Assembly: GCA_049487715.1 (NCBI GenBank)
Contig: CP150561.1
Coordinates: forward strand, 124,001-188,000
Length of the DNA: 64,000 bases
DNA from: Pycnococcus provasolii
Lineage: Eukaryota; Chlorophyta; Pseudoscourfieldiophyceae; Pseudoscourfieldiales
Direction of reading: 5' to 3'
A model generated the notes under the pieces. The model had not been told where the DNA came from. It worked only from the letters and a program-made list of their open reading frames with translations, and ran no database searches. A program made the position numbers and the translations under genes. Of this stretch, positions 58,580 to 64,000 are shown piece by piece; the stretch's first letter is position 1, and every line of letters begins with the position of its first letter.

Positions 58580-59121
58580 CAGAGATCTTAGTGCCAGGGC
58601 ACCTTACTTGTAACCTTTGATAAAAGGAGGTTTTGCTTTTGTTTTTAAAAATAAACACCTTGATCGCGACGCGCGAAGCCGAGCGGCATCATGCGCCGAT
58701 CCCACACCCTCATTATCAGCAACGCGACATCATCACCTGCCGTCGTGATGAGTGATGACCGTCGTCACTCGTCATTGATTTGCAAAAGCAACAGCGACGG
58801 CAGAATCACCTATCCTTGGAAGTCATGTGGACAAACGACATCAACGTCATTCAACGAAATATTTCCCGAGCCAAAATGCAATGGCAGCGCACTTTCCCGA
58901 CGTGCGCTTCGCGTGGGGAGGTCTTGGAGGTCCTAAAACGATGAAGTATGACGATGCGCGGCGGGAGGCGGAGGAGTGTGAGGACGCCGCGCTACCGCCG
59001 CGCCGAGCCGCAGACCTTGCCGCGTCGCCGGGGAGATCGATGCACCATCGAGGATAGCGAGACACAAACAGTGGTCAAATAATCGTCAAAAGTTTTTATT
59101 GTTATTATTGTTATTATTGTA
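58580..59121. other. Convergent intergenic region
   Basis: 540 bp between the regulator and the HERC-like gene. A plus-strand frame around 58768-58938 (including MWTNDINVIQRN from 58824) and another at 58880-59057 look somewhat protein-like but overlap each other in different frames and have no recognised domain. (TTATTATTG)n repeats lie at 59096-59120 in the HERC-like 3' flank. Confidence 0.4.
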
Positions 59122-62100
59122 CTAGCAGAGGCCGAAACCCTCCGCGTTAGAAATGGCCAGACGCAATTTCCTTTCAAGCTTCTCTTCGGTATGATATTCA
59201 GGCAACAACAGTGTGTCAAAGCACGTATGTGCAGTCGGAAGCCGTTCGGTGTCACCGCCAGAGCGCTGCACCGTTAATCGAACATTACGCAGCCCGCCAA
59301 TGGGCGCACGTGCACAGCCCGTGGTGAAGAAGAGGAATTTCTGCTTGTCTTCAAAGTTCATGCGGTCAAGGATACGCCAGAACCAAACGAGAATCATGCG
59401 TTCATTTCCTCCATCGTCTTCTGGTCCCACGCCTTGCCCTGACTGTGCCGTCGACGGCGCCGAAGCATCGATCGAGGTTGATTCGGCAGAAGTCGACGCT
59501 GCACCTGCACCCGCTTCTACGTTGTCATGCCGAGGTACGGCTCGAATCGACGTGCGCACTTCGTCAGTGCTCGTTGGCAAAGACTCGTAGCCGCCCTCGT
59601 AGCGTGCATTCTCCTTCAAAGCATCCATGTCCAGTTCCTCTGTGCCACAAATCAGCAGCTCGAGTTCGTGAGGCTCGAGCAAACTGAGCGCAGGCCCACC
59701 GCAGCAGCGACGAAATCCGGTGCATATGGCACCAAGCCTTCGCGCGCAACCTCGACCCATCAGCAGCTGCAGATAAAGGTCTACATACTTGCGCCGATTT
59801 TCGCGCGTGACTGTCATATCCTTACCACCTGGTAGTAGCTCCACCTCACGATACTCGCGCATCGACTCACCTGACGCTTTTACTTTGCGCTCTCCGGGAA
59901 CAGACACCTGAAAGGTGAGCGAGAACGCCTCTTCGACACTAACCCCAGCCGCATCCTCGTCGTAGGCGAGAAGACAACGAAGACTTCGTGCAAGAGTCGG
60001 CTGCCACGTTTCCAGGTCTCGAAGGCGTGGTTTGAAGCCAGCTAGGAAACGGAATGCTGCAGAGCACAGTGGTGCATCCAGCGAAACTCCAGCATATACA
60101 GCAAGACCAATCGTTGCGCCGAGCAGGAGATGCTTTTCCTCAGCGCTTAGACCCTCCTCGCTCATTTGCAGAGGCTCTTTCTCCATGGGAGTCAGCCAGC
60201 ATCGATGCACTTCGCTATCAAAGGTGCAGATGCCAAAGCTCTCCGCAAACAGCTCGCGTGTGAGCAGCTGAAAGAATTCCCGTGTCACACCGCCTTCATC
60301 AATCGCCTCTTCCTCAACGCCGTGGCTGACAAAACGGATGCGCAGCAGCCTTCGGAGAGCGCGTGGGCCGTCCTCGCGAGCTGCAACGGCTATGCCACGC
60401 AGTGCATCCTCGGCAATATGTGCCCGGCGGATGCGCAGCTCGAGGAAGCGCTTGTCCTGCTGCTGCACCTGCGCGGCGGCCGATTCCCCGCCCATAGGGG
60501 CGTCCATCGCGTCCGCATCCATGCCCATGACATTGCCTGCGGAGTCAAATGGGTCGACGTCATCGACGCCCGCAATTCCCCCCGTCCCTGCCATGGTAAC
60601 ATTACTCGAGATTCCAGCCGCTTGCTGAGCACGGCGCTGGCGCAGTTGGCGCAGCTGTCGCTGCTGCTGTTGGTGCATCGCATGCTGATGCCTTCGCCAT
60701 TCTCGAGCTTCAGCGCGTGCCGCTTCACGGCGCCGCTGCAGATCGGCCTCAGCACGCACGAGACGTGCCTTGCACTCTGCGGTGAGAGTAAAGGGAACCT
60801 GGCACAGGCTACGAAGCGGGCCAGGGCATGCTGGTGCATCCGGTGCGAGGCGATGGTATGGGTGGTGCAGACTTCGATGGAGTGCTATGGGAAGACTCTC
60901 CGGGGCCGCCTCCCAGCTCGCCGACAGGTCCATGGTTTCCCACGCAAGTGCACAGCTCTCCAAATCGACATCGCTCTCGTGCTCGCGCAGCCGCACCCAG
61001 CGAAGGTACTCCGTGCGCAGACAGCACTTCTCGCTCGCCTCCGGGCAAACGAATGCCGTCGGAGGAACACGCTCGCCACCGGCGGAATTTGCCGCACGCA
61101 GAATGGCAAGCAATCGTGCAGCTCCCATGGCGTGCACATCTGCAGACATGCGCGCGCCAAGTCGGCGTGCACAACCTTCAAGATGACGCACGCAGGGTGC
61201 CACGAAGCGCTCACGGAATAGGCTGGGGGAGTAGCAACTGAGCCACCGTGCAATGTGCATTCTCCACGTCGGATGGATCAGCTCACACACGCGTCCTATG
61301 CATGCCAAAGCTCGCCTCGACTCCGGTCCACCTGCGGCGATGAGTGGGTTCTGCAGAAGCAGAGGCAGGCACTTGAGCCACGAAGGCGGCACCTTCGAAC
61401 TTGCGCGTAGTATGCGAAGCTTGTGTTTTTTGCTTCGCACCGCACTGCTCGTGCTTGCCATGCCCGTGTCACCTAGACCAGCCTCGTCTGTGTCGCCGAC
61501 ATCGCCCATGAGAGGATCGCGATCATCACTCTCGAATGCTAGAGCCAGTGCCTCCAGATGACTCGCGCACATGCTGAGCGCACCCAGCGCTGCATCGAGG
61601 ACAACGGGGTAGGCAGCCCCAACAGTTGTCAGCGACGAGTACAGCGCCTCAGCACCAGCCACGTCCATACCAAAAGAGGGCGGCGCATCATCCGCATCTG
61701 CCATTTCCGCCGACATGCCTCCTAGTATACCGTCGGCGTCGCCATCGCCCAGCACGCGAAAGCCATGCACAACGACACCCGGAGCGCCAAGCGATCCTTC
61801 GACCGCCGCTGCCAGGCTCGCAGCGTCAATAGCCATGGCTTCGACGCCTCCGCCAACCTCACATTCTTCGGATGCTACGAGCTGTCGCTCCGCGGACCGA
61901 AGAAGCTCGAGGAGACTTGGCAGCACCAGCGGATGATTTCCGAATCCTGCATGCGTGACTGCATCATCCAAACTCGTTGGAGCGTTGCCCCAACCAAAGT
62001 GCCATCCATCCATCACGCCAGAGCAGTTTACCCTGGATGGTGTGCTAGGCAGCAGCGCTGGCGTAATGGCATCCAGAGCTCGCCTAAAACCACTATCCAC

Positions 62101-63606
62101 CTTTTGCAGCAGAACCGCTGCGCTGGTGTCTCCTCCGGCAGAAACGGAGGCGACTAGCGTGACAGCCTCGGGATCCGATGCGTGATGGAAGCGTGGCAAG
62201 CCGCGCACGAGAAGTGGTCGTGTGCTTGCTGCCACCTCGTTGCGAGGGACGCCGAGCTGCCCTCGCGAATTATCGCCCATCGCGTAAACGACCCGGTGAG
62301 GCACGTACATGCCGGCACTCAGTCGGCTGGGAGGACTCGCGACGAGCAGGGTATGCGCGGAACCACACGCCACCTGATGCACCCGATGAAGTCGCAAAGC
62401 CTCCACCAAGCAAGGGCGATCGTCTGTCGCAGCGCCACACTGTCCGTACGTATTGCGTCCCCAAGTAAGCGCCTCGCCACGCGTCGTCACCGCGGCGGCA
62501 TGATCACCACCGGCGCTGATATGGCTAACCTGGCTCCGGGGAGGCAACGGCGGCGCGCACGGCGGCAAAAGCGCGACAGGCTCGCAAACGCACCCTCGAA
62601 CCCGTCGTCCAAGTCCAAGTTGGCCGTGTGTACCACGTCCCCATACGAATACAGCGCCGCTCGCATCGAGAGCGACACTGTGATGGTCTCCACATGCCAC
62701 CTGCACGACGCCGGCGCCGCGCAATACGGCGACGGGGCATGGCGCGGACCTCGTCTCGTAGTCCCCGAGTCCAAGCGCACCGAAACTTCCTTGCCCGAAT
62801 GAGAAGGCACCGCCCGCAGGTGAGAGAAGGAGCGTGTGGTGAGCGCCGCAGGCGACGCGAACGAAGCGAATTTTCGGCGTAGGCTGTCCCACGGGACATC
62901 GCACGAGGCGCGGCCTGTGCGGGCCTGTTCCGACGTGCGCGATTCTTGCCGAGTCATCGCCGGCTGTCTGCCCCTGGTCCGCACTTCCCCACGCGACACA
63001 CAGCCCGTCAGCAGTCACCGCCGCGCCATGGCTTTCGCCAAGGCTGGCGTGCCTGACGACTGACGCGCGAAGGCTCGCCACCACACCCGGCGGCACTCGA
63101 CTCGACGTTGAGCCGCCCTCGCCGTCGACGCGGTCTCTAGCGAGCTGCATGCTTTCGTCGCATCCCCACGTGTACAGCGCACCGTCTGCACCCACGCATA
63201 GGCTTGCCATAGGCGCGAGCGCGACGTGAAGCGCGGCTGCGCCGTCGAGCGCATCGAGTTTGCGAGGCACGTCTGGCGCGTCGCCGAGTGGCCCACTTCC
63301 CGCCTGTCCTAGGTCATCTCGTCCCCACGCGTACACGGCCGTCCTGCACGCGTGGCTTGGTTCGCTGTTAGGCAGCTCTTCGTTTTCGCGCTGGTCTAGC
63401 AACAGCGCGTTTTTTCCGCCGTCACGCCCCCCCCTGTTGGCAGCCCCCGAGGAGCTGCTGCTTGCGGCTGCTGGGTTGCTCAAGCTCGCTAATAGTGACG
63501 AGGACGAGTCGTGGAAGCCTGCCGCGCCACTTGTCGTTTTTCCGTCGTTCACGTGGTCCGCTTGGTCCTTGAGCGATATTGTTTCACGCAGACGTCTTGC
63601 GGCCAT
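59122..63606 (-). CDS. HERC-like E3 ubiquitin ligase: RCC1 repeats plus HECT domain
   Basis: 1,494 residues from the ATG at 63606; codons upstream lack an ATG. The N-terminal ~60-450 holds RCC1 blades (YAWGRDDLGQAGSG, LYTWGCDESMQLA, AFSFGQGSFGALGLGDYETR, VFVWGRGTHGQLGLGRR, ALTWGRNTYGQCG, VYAMGDNSRGQLG). A long helical middle includes a charged Arg/Gln helix (WRRHQHAMHQQQQRQLRQLR). The C-terminal HECT domain (~1,150-1,494) has DEGGVTREFFQLL, GLAVYAGVSLD, and the catalytic Cys in LPTAHTCFDTLLLPEY (Cys ~1462; codon 59221-59223). All key residues are present, so it should form a ubiquitin thioester and transfer to substrates. RCC1 blades likely bind partners or membranes. Single exon. Confidence 0.95.
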   Translation of the reverse strand: MAARRLRETISLKDQADHVNDGKTTSGAAGFHDSSSSLLASLSNPAAASSSSSGAANRGGRDGGKNALLLDQRENEELPNSEPSHACRTAVYAWGRDDLGQAGSGPLGDAPDVPRKLDALDGAAALHVALAPMASLCVGADGALYTWGCDESMQLARDRVDGEGGSTSSRVPPGVVASLRASVVRHASLGESHGAAVTADGLCVAWGSADQGQTAGDDSARIAHVGTGPHRPRLVRCPVGQPTPKIRFVRVACGAHHTLLLSPAGGAFSFGQGSFGALGLGDYETRSAPCPVAVLRGAGVVQVACGDHHSVALDASGAVFVWGRGTHGQLGLGRRVRGCVCEPVALLPPCAPPLPPRSQVSHISAGGDHAAAVTTRGEALTWGRNTYGQCGAATDDRPCLVEALRLHRVHQVACGSAHTLLVASPPSRLSAGMYVPHRVVYAMGDNSRGQLGVPRNEVAASTRPLLVRGLPRFHHASDPEAVTLVASVSAGGDTSAAVLLQKVDSGFRRALDAITPALLPSTPSRVNCSGVMDGWHFGWGNAPTSLDDAVTHAGFGNHPLVLPSLLELLRSAERQLVASEECEVGGGVEAMAIDAASLAAAVEGSLGAPGVVVHGFRVLGDGDADGILGGMSAEMADADDAPPSFGMDVAGAEALYSSLTTVGAAYPVVLDAALGALSMCASHLEALALAFESDDRDPLMGDVGDTDEAGLGDTGMASTSSAVRSKKHKLRILRASSKVPPSWLKCLPLLLQNPLIAAGGPESRRALACIGRVCELIHPTWRMHIARWLSCYSPSLFRERFVAPCVRHLEGCARRLGARMSADVHAMGAARLLAILRAANSAGGERVPPTAFVCPEASEKCCLRTEYLRWVRLREHESDVDLESCALAWETMDLSASWEAAPESLPIALHRSLHHPYHRLAPDAPACPGPLRSLCQVPFTLTAECKARLVRAEADLQRRREAARAEAREWRRHQHAMHQQQQRQLRQLRQRRAQQAAGISSNVTMAGTGGIAGVDDVDPFDSAGNVMGMDADAMDAPMGGESAAAQVQQQDKRFLELRIRRAHIAEDALRGIAVAAREDGPRALRRLLRIRFVSHGVEEEAIDEGGVTREFFQLLTRELFAESFGICTFDSEVHRCWLTPMEKEPLQMSEEGLSAEEKHLLLGATIGLAVYAGVSLDAPLCSAAFRFLAGFKPRLRDLETWQPTLARSLRCLLAYDEDAAGVSVEEAFSLTFQVSVPGERKVKASGESMREYREVELLPGGKDMTVTRENRRKYVDLYLQLLMGRGCARRLGAICTGFRRCCGGPALSLLEPHELELLICGTEELDMDALKENARYEGGYESLPTSTDEVRTSIRAVPRHDNVEAGAGAASTSAESTSIDASAPSTAQSGQGVGPEDDGGNERMILVWFWRILDRMNFEDKQKFLFFTTGCARAPIGGLRNVRLTVQRSGGDTERLPTAHTCFDTLLLPEYHTEEKLERKLRLAISNAEGFGLC

Positions 63607-64000
63607 GGCGCAGCTCCGAAAGCCGTCGACGACCTGCGGGTGACTTCTCGTCTCCTCGCCTCGTTTGTTCTGGGTGAACCCCGGGGGGAAAGAAAGAGAG
63701 AAGAGAGAAGAAGAAGAGAGGAGTGGGACGAAACGTCTGGTCCGTCGGACAACGCGTCGTAGTAGTCCTAATTTCACTGTGATCACCTATTATTACCTCA
63801 TCACATTAGGGGGTAGGCGAGCAGAGCAGAGCAGAGCAGAGCAGAGCAGCCCTTCCCTTCTCCTGTCGTCGAGATCAGCCGTGATCGGTCGACGCATCTG
63901 GGCGATCACGACCAGACGACCTCTCGAGCACGTCGATGATCCGTGTGCAATCCATCAATCAGGCTGTGAGGGCGATCACTGATCACATCAATGATCAATC
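63607..64000. other. 5' flank of HERC-like gene with an AGAGC microsatellite
   Basis: About 390 bp. (AGAGC)n occurs at 63822-63850 and several GATCA/TGATC words after 63930. The frame continues open above the ATG to 63786 without a start codon. Nothing else is seen before the edge. Confidence 0.45.

Overview
The window is nuclear DNA of a eukaryotic, photosynthetic, green-lineage microbe, most likely a prasinophyte-type green alga; I cannot name the species. Several things point this way. A nuclear Ycf66 gene and a DoxX-like gene both carry plastid-transit-like N-termini. A giant glycine-rich membrane protein resembles a land-plant family. Genes are dense, intron-poor and GC-rich in codon use, and the only two introns I can define are 94 and 101 nt with GT-AG borders. 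TGTAA, the chlorophyte-type poly(A) motif, lies just after several stops (near 8340, 20720, 31734, 46290, 49212 and 58610). Many genes have no bacterial-style start, so I chose the first ATG in frame.

Layout, 1-26 kb: a NEK kinase fragment (-); an ABCC transporter (+); an M23 peptidase (+); an unknown proline-rich membrane protein (-); CDC26 of the APC/C (+); the LCB2 subunit of serine palmitoyltransferase (-); a DoxX-like plastid protein (+); a two-exon OST-alpha/TMEM184-like protein (-); a two-exon xylulokinase-like FGGY kinase (-); a WD40 protein (+); Ycf66 (-); a bacterial-type RCC1 tandem-repeat protein (+); a METTL21-like methyltransferase (-); and an RNA polymerase III RPC7-like subunit (+).

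Layout, 26-49 kb: a two-domain voltage-gated cation channel with EF-hands (-); a 54-bp minisatellite; a hypothetical gene (+); a multi-EF-hand protein (-); a divergent sirtuin (-); a membrane-anchored histidine-phosphatase-like protein lacking all its catalytic residues (+); a type II membrane methyltransferase (+); a hypothetical gene (-); the giant glycine-rich receptor-like protein (+); a broken minus-strand gene-like stretch carrying an antisense XAP5/FAM50 motif; and a BaiN/HI0933-type flavoprotein (+).

Layout, 49-64 kb: this is the accessory-looking region. It holds a predicted N-myristoylated TIR-like / NACHT / WD40 protein (an NLR-like immune or cell-death sensor). The gene lies between ~73-bp inverted repeats that have telomere-like cores. 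Nearby are a directly duplicated ~145-bp fragment, a copia reverse-transcriptase fragment and a 610-bp mariner-like MITE with perfect TA duplications. The window ends with a putative transcriptional regulator (+) and a HERC-like RCC1-HECT ubiquitin ligase (-).

A recurring theme is TTAGGG/CCCTAA-like sequence in the intergenic space between divergent genes. It is seen at about 12.06, 14.35, 18.72, 22.04 and 24.7 kb and inside the repeats flanking the NLR-like gene.
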